Positions 9,847 to 21,183 of a stretch of 64,000 nt of DNA are shown here, in pieces. The position numbers and the translations under genes are program-made. Below the pieces are notes generated by a model that was not told the DNA's origin, made no database searches, and saw nothing but the letters and a program-made list of their open reading frames with translations. Position 1 is the stretch's first letter. Every line of letters starts with the position of its first letter. Source of the DNA: an uncultured SAR86 cluster bacterium (GTDB taxonomy: Bacteria; Pseudomonadota; Gammaproteobacteria; Magnimaribacterales; Magnimaribacteraceae); the NCBI GenBank assembly GCA_937773605.1, contig CALJVP010000002.1, positions 180,483-244,482 of the forward strand. The letters run 5' to 3'.

Positions 9847-12800
9847 TTATTTTTCTAGTCTACCATGAAGATCCTGTAGTCGCTCAACCCCCCAAGAATC
9901 TTTATTTCTTACAACGGAACAGACTGCTTTTCCACCTTCAATGGTAGTTGTGCAATAAATTTTTTCTTCTAGGGCCGTTCTTCTTATTGAGGCTGAATCT
10001 AAAATAGATTGTCTGCCTTCTGTGGTGTTGACTATTAAATTAACTTCTTTATTTTTCATTAGATCGACGATGTGGGGTCGGCCTTCAGCAACTTTTTTAA
10101 CTATTTCTACAGGAATGCCTTCATTCTTTATAACTCTTGCAGTTCCTTTAGTGGCAATTAATTTAAAACCAAGTTCATGAAATTCTTTAGCTAACGAACT
10201 TAGAACGTTTCTGTCAGAATCCCTGACGCTTAAAAATACTGAGCCTTCTTGAGGAATCCTTTCCCCAGCACCTAATTGTGCTTTGGCGTAAGCTTCAGAG
10301 AAACTTTGCCCCACTCCCATAACTTCTCCTGTTGATTTCATTTCAGGGCCTAAAATAGGGTCTACTCCTAGAAATCTTGCAAAAGGAAGAACAGCTTCTT
10401 TAACTGAAAAGTAATCTGGAATTATTGGCTCAAGAAATCCCTGTTCTTCTAAACTGATTCCGGCCATGCACCTGGCTCCTATCTTAGCCATGGATTTTCC
10501 AATGCATTTTGAAACAAAAGGTATAGTTCTAGAGGCACGAGGATTAACTTCCAATATAAATATCTCATTGTTTAGTATTGCCACCTGCACATTGATCAAC
10601 CCTATAGCTTTGATCTCTAAAGCTATGTTCTTAACTAGATCGCTAACTTGCTCAATAATATCTTTATCTAAACTGTAAGGTGGCAAGGAGCAAGCTGAAT
10701 CTCCTGAGTGTATTCCTGCCTGCTCGATGTGCTGGAGTATGCCTCCTATAACTACATTCTTGCCATCACAAACAGCTTCGATATCTAACTCTGTAGCTTG
10801 ATTTAAGAATCCATCCAATAAAACTGGGCTCTTCTCGCTAGCTTGGACTGCGTCAATTAAATAATTTTCTAGGTCACTTTTCTTATAGACTATTTCCATA
10901 GCTCGCCCACCAAGAACGTAAGAAGGCCTAACAACCAGAGGGAATCCAACTTTTTCTGAAACTTCCATTGCTTCATTTAAATTGGTAGCCAAGCCATTGG
11001 GTGGTTGTTTTAATTTCAATCTATTAACAAAGTCCTGAAATCTACCCCTGTCTTCTGCAAGATCAATTGAATCTGGAGAAGTTCCTAAAATAGGCACTCC
11101 ATTCCTCTCAAGCTCTTCAGCTAATTTTAGAGGGGTTTGTCCGCCGTACTGAACTATCACTCCATCAGGTTTTTCAAGTTCGGTAATTGCCAAAACATCC
11201 TCTGCAGTAATGGGTTCAAAGTACAAACGATCTGAAACATCATAATCTGTTGAGACTGTTTCTGGATTACAGTTAACCATTATGGTTTCGTACCCCTCTT
11301 CCCTCATGGAGATCGATGCATGCACGCAGCAATAATCAAATTCAATGCCTTGGCCTATCCTATTTGGACCACCCCCTAAAACCATTATTTTTTTATTACT
11401 ACTCGGCAAAGATTCGCATTCGTCTTCATAAGTTGAATACATATAGGCTGTTGAAGATTCAAATTCAGCTGCACACGTATCTACTCTTTTAAATACTGGC
11501 GAAACATTTAGCTCTTTTCTCTTATTGCGGACGTCAAGTTCATCAACTTGCAATAAAGTAGCTAGCCTTGAGTCAGAAAAACCTTTTTTCTTTAACGACA
11601 ACATTTTTTCTTGATCCAAGTCGCTTAACGCCATTTTTAAAACTTCTTGTTCTTCTTTAACTAAGTCTGATATCTGATAGATGAACCAGGGATCTACTTT
11701 GCTTAAATTAAAAACATCCTCTTCATTCAGTCCTGCTCTTAGAGCATCCGCTAAATACCACAATCTATCAGGGCTAGCTTTAGCTACTTCTTGTTTGAGA
11801 AATTCTAAATCTCCCTCATCATGATTGTAGATTTCATTTAATCCATCCCTTCCAGTTTCAAGACCTCTAATGGCTTTCTGCAATGATTCTTGAAAAGTTC
11901 TACCAATGGCCATTACTTCACCAACGGATTTCATTTGAGTAGATAATATGGGTTCAGCTTGTGGAAATTTCTCAAAATTAAATCTTGGTATTTTTGTCAC
12001 AACATAGTCAATTGAAGGTTCAAAGGATGCCGGTATTATTCCACCGGTTATGTCATTCTTAAGCTCATCAAGGGTATAACCAACAGCTAGTTTTGCAGCT
12101 ACTTTTGCTATGGGAAATCCCGTAGCTTTTGAAGCCAAAGCAGATGATCTTGAAACTCTGGGATTCATTTCAATGACCAACATCTCGCCATCTTCTGGAT
12201 TTACAGTGAACTGAACGTTAGAGCCTCCTGTCTCTACCCCCACTTCTCTGAGGATATCAATTGAAGCATTTCTCATTCGTTGATATTCCTTATCAGTTAG
12301 AGTTTGAGCGGGGGCAACAGTAATTGAATCCCCAGTATGAATTCCCATTGGGTCTAGATTTTCAATACTGCAAACGATAATGCAGTTATCATTTTTGTCA
12401 CGCACAACCTCCATTTCATACTCTTTCCATCCACCCAAATACTTATCTATAAATACTTCTGAAGTAGGAGATAAATCAAAACCTCTAAGACATATTTCAA
12501 GAAACTCTTCTTTGTTATATGCAATACCTCCGCCCGATCCTCCCATTGTAAAATTTGGTCGTAATACACAAGGGAATCCAATCCTGCCAAGAATCTCATG
12601 GGCTTGATCAACATCATGTGCCAATTCAGCCTGAGGTACATTCAAACCTATTCTTCGCATGGCTTTTGCAAAGAGGTCTCTATCTTCTGCTTTATCTATA
12701 GCCTCTTTGGACGCTCCGATCATTTGGACATTATGTTCTTCTAAAATACCTCTGCTGTCTAAATCTAAAGCTGCGTTTAAAGCCGTCTGTCCACCCATAG

Positions 12801-13065
12801 TAGGAAGTAAGGCATCAGGTTTTTCTTTCTTTATTATTTTTTCAATTGTTTCCCAATGAATGGGCTCAATATAAGTAGAATCAGCCATGGAAGGGTCAGT
12901 CATAATAGTGGCTGGATTAGAATTAATTAAAATAACTCTGTAGCCGTCTTCTTTGAGAGCCTTACAAGCTTGTGCTCCTGAATAATCAAATTCACAAGCC
13001 TGACCAATAACTATAGGACCAGCTCCTATTATCAATATGGACTCTATATCAGTTCTCTTAGGCAT
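9847..13065 (-). CDS. carB: Carbamoyl-phosphate synthase large subunit
   Basis: 1072 aa with two ATP-grasp halves; [37 protein letters not shown]. Confidence 0.98.
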   Translation of the reverse strand: MPKRTDIESILIIGAGPIVIGQACEFDYSGAQACKALKEDGYRVILINSNPATIMTDPSMADSTYIEPIHWETIEKIIKKEKPDALLPTMGGQTALNAALDLDSRGILEEHNVQMIGASKEAIDKAEDRDLFAKAMRRIGLNVPQAELAHDVDQAHEILGRIGFPCVLRPNFTMGGSGGGIAYNKEEFLEICLRGFDLSPTSEVFIDKYLGGWKEYEMEVVRDKNDNCIIVCSIENLDPMGIHTGDSITVAPAQTLTDKEYQRMRNASIDILREVGVETGGSNVQFTVNPEDGEMLVIEMNPRVSRSSALASKATGFPIAKVAAKLAVGYTLDELKNDITGGIIPASFEPSIDYVVTKIPRFNFEKFPQAEPILSTQMKSVGEVMAIGRTFQESLQKAIRGLETGRDGLNEIYNHDEGDLEFLKQEVAKASPDRLWYLADALRAGLNEEDVFNLSKVDPWFIYQISDLVKEEQEVLKMALSDLDQEKMLSLKKKGFSDSRLATLLQVDELDVRNKRKELNVSPVFKRVDTCAAEFESSTAYMYSTYEDECESLPSSNKKIMVLGGGPNRIGQGIEFDYCCVHASISMREEGYETIMVNCNPETVSTDYDVSDRLYFEPITAEDVLAITELEKPDGVIVQYGGQTPLKLAEELERNGVPILGTSPDSIDLAEDRGRFQDFVNRLKLKQPPNGLATNLNEAMEVSEKVGFPLVVRPSYVLGGRAMEIVYKKSDLENYLIDAVQASEKSPVLLDGFLNQATELDIEAVCDGKNVVIGGILQHIEQAGIHSGDSACSLPPYSLDKDIIEQVSDLVKNIALEIKAIGLINVQVAILNNEIFILEVNPRASRTIPFVSKCIGKSMAKIGARCMAGISLEEQGFLEPIIPDYFSVKEAVLPFARFLGVDPILGPEMKSTGEVMGVGQSFSEAYAKAQLGAGERIPQEGSVFLSVRDSDRNVLSSLAKEFHELGFKLIATKGTARVIKNEGIPVEIVKKVAEGRPHIVDLMKNKEVNLIVNTTEGRQSILDSASIRRTALEEKIYCTTTIEGGKAVCSVVRNKDSWGVERLQDLHGRLEK

Positions 13066-14179
13066 CTCTGCTTTCCATATTTTTTATAAATTTCTTAAAA
13101 AGATAGATTAAATCATGAGGACCGGGGCTTGCCTCAGGGTGGCCCTGAAAACTAAAGGCCTTAAAACTTTCGTGTTCAATTCCCTGTATGGTTCCATCAA
13201 ACAAGGATCTGTGAGTAACTCCGAGTGAATTTGGAAGACTGTCCTCATCGACTGTAAAGCCATGATTTTGACTTGTCACATACACTTTATTGGTAGATAA
13301 ATCTTGAACGGGATGGTTTGCTCCGTGATGACCAAATTTCATCTTTTTAGTTTTTGCTCCAAAAGCTAAAGACAATAATTGATGCCCCAAACAAATACCA
13401 AAGATTGGAAGTCTTGTCTCTGCAATTTCTCGGATGGTATCTATAGCATAGCCACAAGGCTCAGGATCGCCTGGTCCATTTGAAAGAAACAATCCATCTG
13501 GATTTAAAGAAAGAATCTCCTTATGATCTGTTTTAGCGGGGACAACTTCCACTTCACAACCTTGATCCACCAGAAGCCTGAGAATGTTCTTTTTCACTCC
13601 AAAATCAAGCGCTACAACTTTGTGTTTTTTCTTTACTTGGGTGCTGAGCCAACTTCCCTCAGACCAGTTGTATTTCTTCTCTGTACTAACTTCTGCTGCA
13701 AGATCTTGCCCATCCAGTCCTCCAAAACTATTAGCAAACTCAATTGCTTCGTCTTCATCAATGTCTGGAAGTGAAATTATAGAGGCGGATTGAGCTCCTT
13801 TTTTTCTTATTAATCTTGTCAATTTTCTAGTATCTACATCAGCTATAGCGACTGTATTTCTTGAAATTAAAAACTCTGTTAAATCTTCTTCTTTTCTCCA
13901 GTTGCTGGATTTGAAGGGGTAATCGCGAATTACGAGCCCTGAACACCAAACATCATCTGATTCTAAGTCTTCAGTATTTATTCCCGTATTTCCTATGTGA
14001 GGGTAAGTCAAAGTAACTATTTGGCTCTTATAAGAAGGGTCTGTTAGGATTTCTTCATAACCCGTCATGGCAGTATTAAAAACAATCTCACCTTTGGTTT
14101 TTCCTTCTGCTCCAATACTCGTACCGCTGAATATAGTGCCATCAGCCAAGGCTATAATCGCCTTAGATTTAGATTTCAT
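13058..14179 (-). CDS. carA: Carbamoyl-phosphate synthase small subunit
   Basis: 373 aa; GATase I motif [17 protein letters not shown]; overlaps carB by 8 nt. Confidence 0.98.
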   Translation of the reverse strand: MKSKSKAIIALADGTIFSGTSIGAEGKTKGEIVFNTAMTGYEEILTDPSYKSQIVTLTYPHIGNTGINTEDLESDDVWCSGLVIRDYPFKSSNWRKEEDLTEFLISRNTVAIADVDTRKLTRLIRKKGAQSASIISLPDIDEDEAIEFANSFGGLDGQDLAAEVSTEKKYNWSEGSWLSTQVKKKHKVVALDFGVKKNILRLLVDQGCEVEVVPAKTDHKEILSLNPDGLFLSNGPGDPEPCGYAIDTIREIAETRLPIFGICLGHQLLSLAFGAKTKKMKFGHHGANHPVQDLSTNKVYVTSQNHGFTVDEDSLPNSLGVTHRSLFDGTIQGIEHESFKAFSFQGHPEASPGPHDLIYLFKKFIKNMESRDA

Positions 14180-14344
14180 AAGAAGGGAGAGGGTTTAAAA
14201 TTGATGAAAAAAAAGCGAACCAGAAGAAAATCTGAAATTCGCATTTATGTTTTTTAAAGCCATTTGGCATTAAAACCGCACTATAATAAAACAATGGAAT
14301 GATGTCCATTTAAAAAACTGATATTAGTAAGATTAATTTACAAA

Positions 14345-15106
14345 ATGATAAAAACAAAAGAAGAAATTAATGGAATGCGCATTGCAGGACAGCTTGCTGC
14401 TGAAGTTTTAGAGATGATTACGCCTTTCGTGGTCCCTGGAATTTCCACTGAAGAATTGGACCAAAGGTGTCATGATTATATTGTCAACACTCAAAATGCC
14501 ATTCCAGCTAACGTTGGCTATAAAGGTTATGAAAAGACTGTCTGCTCAAGTGTAAATCAGGTCATCTGTCATGGAATTCCTAACAAAAATAAGATTCTTA
14601 AAAATGATGACATCATTAACATTGATGTGACAGTCTTAAAAGATGGCTGGCATGGAGACACGTCAAAGATGTTTACAGTGGGGAAATCAAAACCTCACAA
14701 TGAAAGGTTGGTTAGGGTCACTCAAGAGTGTCTTTACAAGGCAATAGAAGTAGTTAAGCCGGGCGCCTTTTTAGGAGACATCGGCAATGCTATTCAGACT
14801 CATGCCGAAAGCAATCATTACTCTGTAGTAGAAGAATATTGTGGTCATGGAATAGGCAAGATCTATCATGATGAGCCTCAAATATTGCATTATGGTCAGC
14901 CGGGTACCGGCCTGGAGATAAAAGAAGGAATGTGCTTTACCATAGAACCAATGATAAATTTAGGAACAAAATACACCAAAACTCTTTCTGATGGATGGAC
15001 CGTGGAGACTCAAGACGGAAGAAATTCAGCGCAATGGGAACATACGCTTGCTGTTACTGAAGCCGGATGTGAAGTGCTGACGAGAAGAAAAGAAGAAAGA
15101 TTCTAA
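14345..15106 (+). CDS. map: Type I methionine aminopeptidase
   Basis: 253 aa; CSSVNQVICHGIPN, DVTVLKDGWHGDTSKMF, GHGIGKIYHDEPQ. Confidence 0.98.
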   Translation: MIKTKEEINGMRIAGQLAAEVLEMITPFVVPGISTEELDQRCHDYIVNTQNAIPANVGYKGYEKTVCSSVNQVICHGIPNKNKILKNDDIINIDVTVLKDGWHGDTSKMFTVGKSKPHNERLVRVTQECLYKAIEVVKPGAFLGDIGNAIQTHAESNHYSVVEEYCGHGIGKIYHDEPQILHYGQPGTGLEIKEGMCFTIEPMINLGTKYTKTLSDGWTVETQDGRNSAQWEHTLAVTEAGCEVLTRRKEERF

Positions 15107-15121
15107 GAATCTTAATTTTTA

Positions 15122-17707
15122 ATGAATGAACTCTTCTCTAAAGTAAATAAAGAAAATAATCTAAAGATACAAGAGCAATTTAATAATTGGTTCACAGGAG
15201 ATAGGGGCCGTCAGGTTAAAGGTATTTCTAATTTTCTAGAAATGAGATCAAATCTTTCAGATTCACTCATAAAACAAATATGGATGCATCTGGGTTTAGA
15301 AGAGACTAAAGATATAGCCTTGTTTTCAGTTGGAGGTTACGGTAGATCTGAACTGCACCCTTTCTCGGATGTTGATTTATTGATTCTTAGTAAGAAGACC
15401 CTTTCCAAGAACAATCAGTCAATGGTCACTGAATTCATTAGCCACTTATGGGATATTGGATTTGACGTTGGCCATAGCGTTAGAACTTTAAAAGATTCAA
15501 AAATTCAAGCCAGAGCGGACATCAAAACAATGACCAACATGCTTGAGTCAAGATTAATATCTGGTGATGTGGATATGGAGCATGAGCTCCTTAAAGTTTT
15601 AGAGGCAAAAAGCCTATGGCCTAAAAATAAATTTTTTGAAGCTAAATATGATGAACAAATACAACGTCACACTAAATTTCACGACACCGAATACAACCTT
15701 GAACCAGATGTAAAATCATCTCCGGGTGGCTTAAGAGATATTCATACTATTGATTGGTTGTTAAGAAATTACTCTCGAAACACACAAAGAGGAGATCTTA
15801 ATCTATCAAATATTATTACTCCTTTTGAAAGAAATGAACTTAAGAAAGCTAAATACTGGCTATGGATCATAAGATATCTACTTCACTTAGAAGCCAACAG
15901 GGAGGAAGACAGACTATTATTTGAATATCAGATTGCAATAGCTAAGAAACTCTTTCCTACAATAGAGAACCCGAATTCTGCAGCGGAAAAACTGATGCAC
16001 AGGTATTACAGATCTGCCTTGACCATATCAGAAATTAACTCGACAGTTATTCAGTCTTTTAAAGAGAATCTTTATAAAACTAAGTTCAGTAGAAAGAAAG
16101 TTATTGATAGTAACTTTTATCAAAAAAATGGCCTTATAGGATTGAAGGAATCTAATGGATTTAGAAAGAACCCATCATTGTTGCTTGATCTCTTTGTAAA
16201 ATTAACTGAACACCCTCACCTTAAAGGCATAGAATCTCGCACTTTGCGTTTCTTGAAAGAAGACAGAGATCTTATCAATTCTGAATTTAGAAAAAAGAAA
16301 AAAAATATAAAACTCTTCTTGTCACTCATAAGGTCTAAACGTCTGATGGTTACTCAACTAGAAAATATGAAAGAGCTTGGAATTTTAGGGAGATACCTGC
16401 CGGAATTTGGAAGAATTACTGGGCAGATGCAATATGATCTTTTTCATATATACACGGTTGATGCTCATACACTTCAGGTTCTTAAAAACATGAGACGCAT
16501 GCTTTTGGGAACATCTGCAGATTTGTATCCTCTGGCTTCAAAAATTATTCACACCCTGCCTAAGCTAGAAGTTTTATATATAGCGGGTCTCTACCATGAT
16601 ATTGGTAAAGGTCGTGGAAAAGATCACTCAACTTTAGGGACAACCATAGTGAGGAGATTTTGCAAAAGCCATGACTTCAATGATATCGACAGGAAATTAA
16701 TAGAATGGCTTGTTGTAAATCATTTATTAATGTCCAAAACTTCTCAAAAGGAAGATCTTTCAGATTCAGCTGTAATAAAGAGTTTTGGGGAACTGGTTCA
16801 AAATCAAAAAAATCTTGATTACCTCTACTGCTTAACTGTGGCTGATGTAAGTGCAACCAATCCCAATTTATGGAACTCTTGGAACTCAACCCTTCTAGGT
16901 GAGCTTTACTCAAAGGCATCTAATTTCCTTGAAAATAAAGAAGAAAGAAATGAGTCGACCAATTTAAAAATAGCACGGAATTCTCTTTTAGATGAGAAGG
17001 AAGTAAACGAAGAAGATTTACATTCTTTGTGGAAGAACTTCTATTCAAATTATTTTGAAAGCTTTGAAGCGAAAGAACTCGTAGAGCATGCCCGTATTCT
17101 TTTAAAAACAAAAAATTCTACAAAAGTTGAATTGTTTGAAGATGAAAAAGGCAATACAACACTAATTATTTATACAAAAGACAGACCAAATGTTTTCGCA
17201 GCGACAATAGGTATCTTAGATTCTGAAGATATTAATTTCTTGGATGCAAAGTTATTTGGAATGAAAAATGGCTTTTGCTTTGATTGTTTAAAAATCTCTG
17301 ATGGAAATGGAAATGCTCTTTCAAAAAAAGGAGAGAAAATAAAAAAGATAAGAAATAGACTTACAAAATTGCTCGATGAAGAAACTTTAATTCCTAAGTT
17401 GGTACAAAAACGTCTTCCAAAAAATCTAAAGCATTTCAATCTTAAAACTTCGATCAGCGTGAAGCATGACATGACCAATAGGTGGACTCAATTAGACTTA
17501 AGAACCAAAGATAGGCCTGGAATCCTGGCTAATGTCAGTAAAGTATTTGTTGAACATGGAGCAGTAATAAAAAAAGCCAGGATTGCAACTTACGGTGAAA
17601 GAGCCGAAGATAGATTTTGCATATCTTCGAAAGAAGACACCCCTTTTATAAAAAAAGAAGAGTTGAGTCTTTTAATAACTGATTTAGAAAAATCACTTAA
17701 AATTTAA
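15122..17707 (+). CDS. glnD: [Protein-PII] uridylyltransferase / bifunctional GlnD
   Basis: 861 aa; nucleotidyltransferase GGYGRSELHPFSDVDLL, HD domain HDIGKGRGKDHS, two C-terminal ACT domains. Confidence 0.97.
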   Translation: MNELFSKVNKENNLKIQEQFNNWFTGDRGRQVKGISNFLEMRSNLSDSLIKQIWMHLGLEETKDIALFSVGGYGRSELHPFSDVDLLILSKKTLSKNNQSMVTEFISHLWDIGFDVGHSVRTLKDSKIQARADIKTMTNMLESRLISGDVDMEHELLKVLEAKSLWPKNKFFEAKYDEQIQRHTKFHDTEYNLEPDVKSSPGGLRDIHTIDWLLRNYSRNTQRGDLNLSNIITPFERNELKKAKYWLWIIRYLLHLEANREEDRLLFEYQIAIAKKLFPTIENPNSAAEKLMHRYYRSALTISEINSTVIQSFKENLYKTKFSRKKVIDSNFYQKNGLIGLKESNGFRKNPSLLLDLFVKLTEHPHLKGIESRTLRFLKEDRDLINSEFRKKKKNIKLFLSLIRSKRLMVTQLENMKELGILGRYLPEFGRITGQMQYDLFHIYTVDAHTLQVLKNMRRMLLGTSADLYPLASKIIHTLPKLEVLYIAGLYHDIGKGRGKDHSTLGTTIVRRFCKSHDFNDIDRKLIEWLVVNHLLMSKTSQKEDLSDSAVIKSFGELVQNQKNLDYLYCLTVADVSATNPNLWNSWNSTLLGELYSKASNFLENKEERNESTNLKIARNSLLDEKEVNEEDLHSLWKNFYSNYFESFEAKELVEHARILLKTKNSTKVELFEDEKGNTTLIIYTKDRPNVFAATIGILDSEDINFLDAKLFGMKNGFCFDCLKISDGNGNALSKKGEKIKKIRNRLTKLLDEETLIPKLVQKRLPKNLKHFNLKTSISVKHDMTNRWTQLDLRTKDRPGILANVSKVFVEHGAVIKKARIATYGERAEDRFCISSKEDTPFIKKEELSLLITDLEKSLKI

Positions 17708-17712
17708 TAAAA

Positions 17713-18909
17713 TTGAACTACAAATTAGAAACACTATCTGAATATCCTTTTTTTCATTTGAATGAATTGTTAAAAGGGACAAAGCCAAAAGGAGATTCGC
17801 CTATTAATCTATCAATAGGGGAGCCAAAAAATACTCCTCCAAGAGAAGCTCTTTCTTTGCTTAATGAATACTCAGAATTACTGTCTCAATATCCTACTAC
17901 CAAAGGAACTTCTGAGCTCAGAGAGTCATATGTTAATTATCTTAACAGGAGATTTGACGTAATTAGCCCAGTCGATCCAGATAAAAATGTTCTTCCTGTA
18001 AGTGGGACTAGAGAAGGAATTTTTTCTTTTATTCAAGCCACTCTGGATACAAGCCAAAAAAATCCTACGGTTGTAATGCCAAATCCTTTTTATAAGATTT
18101 ATGAAGGGGCTGCCCACTTAGCAGGTGGCAAACCTTACTACGTTAACTCTTCAAAAGAAGAGGGTTTTAAGCCTAATTTTGAATCAATACCTGAAGAAAC
18201 ATGGCTGGACTGTCAGTTACTTATCTTGTGTTCACCTTCCAACCCCACTGGATACACCATGGGGAAAAAAGAATACCTTAAAGTTCTAGAGCTCGCCGAA
18301 AAATATGATTTCCTTGTTTGCTCAGATGAATGCTATATAGATCTGTACCCTTCTTCAGGAGAAGCTCCGGTAGGATTGATTGAATGTTGTGACCTAACCA
18401 ATCCAAGTTCAAGGGCGGTTGTTTTTCACAGCTTATCAAAACGCTCCAATTTAGCAGGCTTGAGATCTGGTTTTGTTAGTGCAAATGAGAAAGTCATTAC
18501 AAAACTTCTTTTATACAGGACCTATCATGGTGCCACCCTCTCAGTGCCTGCACAAAAAGCCAGTAGTTGGGCTTGGTCTAACGATGCATACGTTGAAGGT
18601 AATAGAAAAAACTATGACGAGAAATACGCTGTCGCTCTGGAACAAATAGATCCAAAATTTAATGTGACAAGGCCCAGTGGTGGTTTCTATTTTTGGATCA
18701 AGCTTCCAGTTGATGATCTGATTTTCACCAAGAAACTCTTCCAAGAACATAACGTAATTGTCTTGCCTGGTTCTTTCTTGGGTGTAGATAATAAAGGCCA
18801 GAACCCTGGCTCAGGATTTATCAGAGTAGCGATTGTTCATGATGTCGAAACGCTAAGAGAAGCAGCCTCCTGCATAAATAAAACTTTGGAATATTTCTAC
18901 GAAGATTAA
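17713..18909 (+). CDS. dapC: Succinyldiaminopimelate aminotransferase (TTG start)
   Basis: 398 aa class I/II PLP aminotransferase (SLSKRSNLAGLRSGF); in glnD-dapC-dapD-dapE cluster; first codon TTG. Confidence 0.88.
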   Translation: MNYKLETLSEYPFFHLNELLKGTKPKGDSPINLSIGEPKNTPPREALSLLNEYSELLSQYPTTKGTSELRESYVNYLNRRFDVISPVDPDKNVLPVSGTREGIFSFIQATLDTSQKNPTVVMPNPFYKIYEGAAHLAGGKPYYVNSSKEEGFKPNFESIPEETWLDCQLLILCSPSNPTGYTMGKKEYLKVLELAEKYDFLVCSDECYIDLYPSSGEAPVGLIECCDLTNPSSRAVVFHSLSKRSNLAGLRSGFVSANEKVITKLLLYRTYHGATLSVPAQKASSWAWSNDAYVEGNRKNYDEKYAVALEQIDPKFNVTRPSGGFYFWIKLPVDDLIFTKKLFQEHNVIVLPGSFLGVDNKGQNPGSGFIRVAIVHDVETLREAASCINKTLEYFYED

Positions 18910-18961
18910 TAAAAATAACTTCGAAATACCATTAACCACATCTAATACCTATAATAGCAAG

Positions 18962-20020
18962 ATGAATATATTTCCTCTTATAGCTGTAGGAACCTGTACC
19001 ACTAATCTTAATGGAGAAATTCTAGAAGTTAGGTATGAGCAAATAAGGCTTAAAAATGATAAAACAATTCGGCTGCCTGAAGGTCTGTCTAATCCACCTC
19101 CTCTATATGACGAAAGCTCTTCATATGATGAGCTCGAAGAGTTGCATGATAAGTTCAAAGATCTTAATGATAATGAAATTGAAGAATTTATAAAAGAATG
19201 GATGACAGCAGGAGGCAAGTTTTCACTCAATAAAGAATCAATATACCCTGAGAGAAAGAAATTTCTTATTCATAAAATTGATAATGATGAAGCTATTAAT
19301 GACGTAAAAGATGCGTACTTAAAATTACATCTCCTTTCTCAAAAAATAACAAAACCAAATTCTATAAACTTAGACGGTATATTCAATGCACTACCAAATA
19401 TTGCCTGGACTAATCATGGGCCAATGGATCCCGACGATGTAGAGATACTAAGAGAGAGTTATGATCACTTATATATTAGATCATTAGATAAATTTCCTTG
19501 CTTGACTGATTATGTTATTCCTCCTGGCGTAAGAATTGCAGACGCATCCAGAATAAGATTAGGTGCCTATTTAAGTGAAGGAACTACTGTTATGCACGAA
19601 GGTTTCGTAAACTTTAATGCCGGTACACTTGGTCCAGCAATGATTGAAGGAAGAATATCCGCAGGCGTTGTGGTTGGCAAGAATTCAGACTTAGGAGGAG
19701 GATGCAGCACCATGGGGACCCTTTCTGGTGGCAATGATGTAAAGATATCCGTGGGAGAAGATTGCCTCTTAGGAGCCAATTCTGGTCTAGGAATTCCATT
19801 AGGAGACAGATGCATCGTAGAAGCAGGACTATATTTAACCGGAGGTTCTAAAGTTGAAGTCCTAGATCAAAGTAATAAATTAATAGAAACAGTCAAAGCT
19901 TCTGAACTATCCTTAAAACCTGATCTTCTTTTTATAAGAAATTCACTTAGTGGCGCAATCCAGTGTAAACCCAATAAAAGAAGTGTTGTATTGAACGATC
20001 AACTGCACTCAAACGACTGA
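18962..20020 (+). CDS. dapD: 2,3,4,5-tetrahydropyridine-2,6-dicarboxylate N-succinyltransferase (long form)
   Basis: 352 aa; left-handed beta-helix region EGRISAGVVVGKNSDLGGGCSTMGTLSGG. Confidence 0.94.
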   Translation: MNIFPLIAVGTCTTNLNGEILEVRYEQIRLKNDKTIRLPEGLSNPPPLYDESSSYDELEELHDKFKDLNDNEIEEFIKEWMTAGGKFSLNKESIYPERKKFLIHKIDNDEAINDVKDAYLKLHLLSQKITKPNSINLDGIFNALPNIAWTNHGPMDPDDVEILRESYDHLYIRSLDKFPCLTDYVIPPGVRIADASRIRLGAYLSEGTTVMHEGFVNFNAGTLGPAMIEGRISAGVVVGKNSDLGGGCSTMGTLSGGNDVKISVGEDCLLGANSGLGIPLGDRCIVEAGLYLTGGSKVEVLDQSNKLIETVKASELSLKPDLLFIRNSLSGAIQCKPNKRSVVLNDQLHSND

Positions 20021-20030
20021 ACTCACTCTT

Positions 20031-21164
20031 ATGAATTCTACAATAGAATTAGCAAAGGAGCTTATATCTAGAGCTTCTGTAACACCCTTGGATGAAGGCT
20101 GCCAAGATCTTATAGCGCGAAGACTGGAGAAAATTGGGTTCAATATAGAACACATGCCTTTTGAAGAAGTAAAAAATTTATGGGCTACTTACGGAAAAGA
20201 AGGACCTCTTTTTATTTTCCTGGGACACACCGATGTTGTTCCTACTGGACCCATTGAAGATTGGAAACATGACCCTTTCTTACCTTTGGAAGAAAACGGT
20301 TTTTTAATTGGACGAGGAGCAGCAGACATGAAAGGAAGTGTTGCTGCCTTTGTGACGGCCATAGAAGATTTTATAAGCCAGAACAAAGAGTTTAATGGAC
20401 GCATTGGGCTCATGCTAACGAGCGATGAAGAAGGACCTTCAGTGAATGGAGTAAAAAGGGTTATTAAAAAACTTCAAAGTCGGCAAGAAAGTATAGATTG
20501 GTGTTTGGTCGGAGAGCCTACAGCAAACAATCAAGTTGGAGATGTCATAAAAATTGGCAGGAGAGGTTCCTTGGGTGCTTCCATTAAAATTCAAGGGATA
20601 CAAGGACACGTAGCCTATCCGCAAAAAGCCCTCAATCCTATACACGAATCATTAGGTGCAATTAATGAAATTTCTAAACTAGCTTGGAAAGATGAAACTG
20701 GTGAATTTCAAGACAGTGTCTTACAAATTTCTAACCTTAATTCAGGAACGGGTGCTTCCAATGTTATACCGGGAGACCTTAATTTTGATTTGAATGTCAG
20801 ATTTTCCCCTTCAACAACAGAGAAGGAAATTAAAGAATCCGTTGAAAAAATACTAAGCAATCATTCCTTAAATTATTCAGTAAGCTGGAGCCTGAGCGGA
20901 AATCCTTTTTTGACCAAAGAGAGAACTCTGATAGATGCGGTTAAACAGTCAATATCAGAAGTAACAGACATAGAAACTGAAACCTCAACTGATGGAGGGA
21001 CCTCGGACGGAAGGTTTATTGCCCCAATTGGTGCAGAGGTGGTTGAGCTAGGCCCTGTAAATGAATCTATTCACAAAGTTAATGAATGCATTAGATCTGA
21101 AGATCTAATCACTCTTTCAGAAATTTATAATCAAATCCTAGTTAGGCTCTTAACAAAAGATTAA
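20031..21164 (+). CDS. dapE: Succinyl-diaminopimelate desuccinylase
   Basis: 377 aa M20 peptidase; FLGHTDVVPTG, GRGAADMKGSVAAF, STDGGTSDGRF. Confidence 0.96.
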   Translation: MNSTIELAKELISRASVTPLDEGCQDLIARRLEKIGFNIEHMPFEEVKNLWATYGKEGPLFIFLGHTDVVPTGPIEDWKHDPFLPLEENGFLIGRGAADMKGSVAAFVTAIEDFISQNKEFNGRIGLMLTSDEEGPSVNGVKRVIKKLQSRQESIDWCLVGEPTANNQVGDVIKIGRRGSLGASIKIQGIQGHVAYPQKALNPIHESLGAINEISKLAWKDETGEFQDSVLQISNLNSGTGASNVIPGDLNFDLNVRFSPSTTEKEIKESVEKILSNHSLNYSVSWSLSGNPFLTKERTLIDAVKQSISEVTDIETETSTDGGTSDGRFIAPIGAEVVELGPVNESIHKVNECIRSEDLITLSEIYNQILVRLLTKD

Positions 21165-21183
21165 ACAACCTCCGACCAATGAA

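Noticed and set aside
13523-13793. Overlapping plus-strand ORFs in carA
   Set aside because: Two mutually overlapping antisense frames in a confident carA; no homology-like features.
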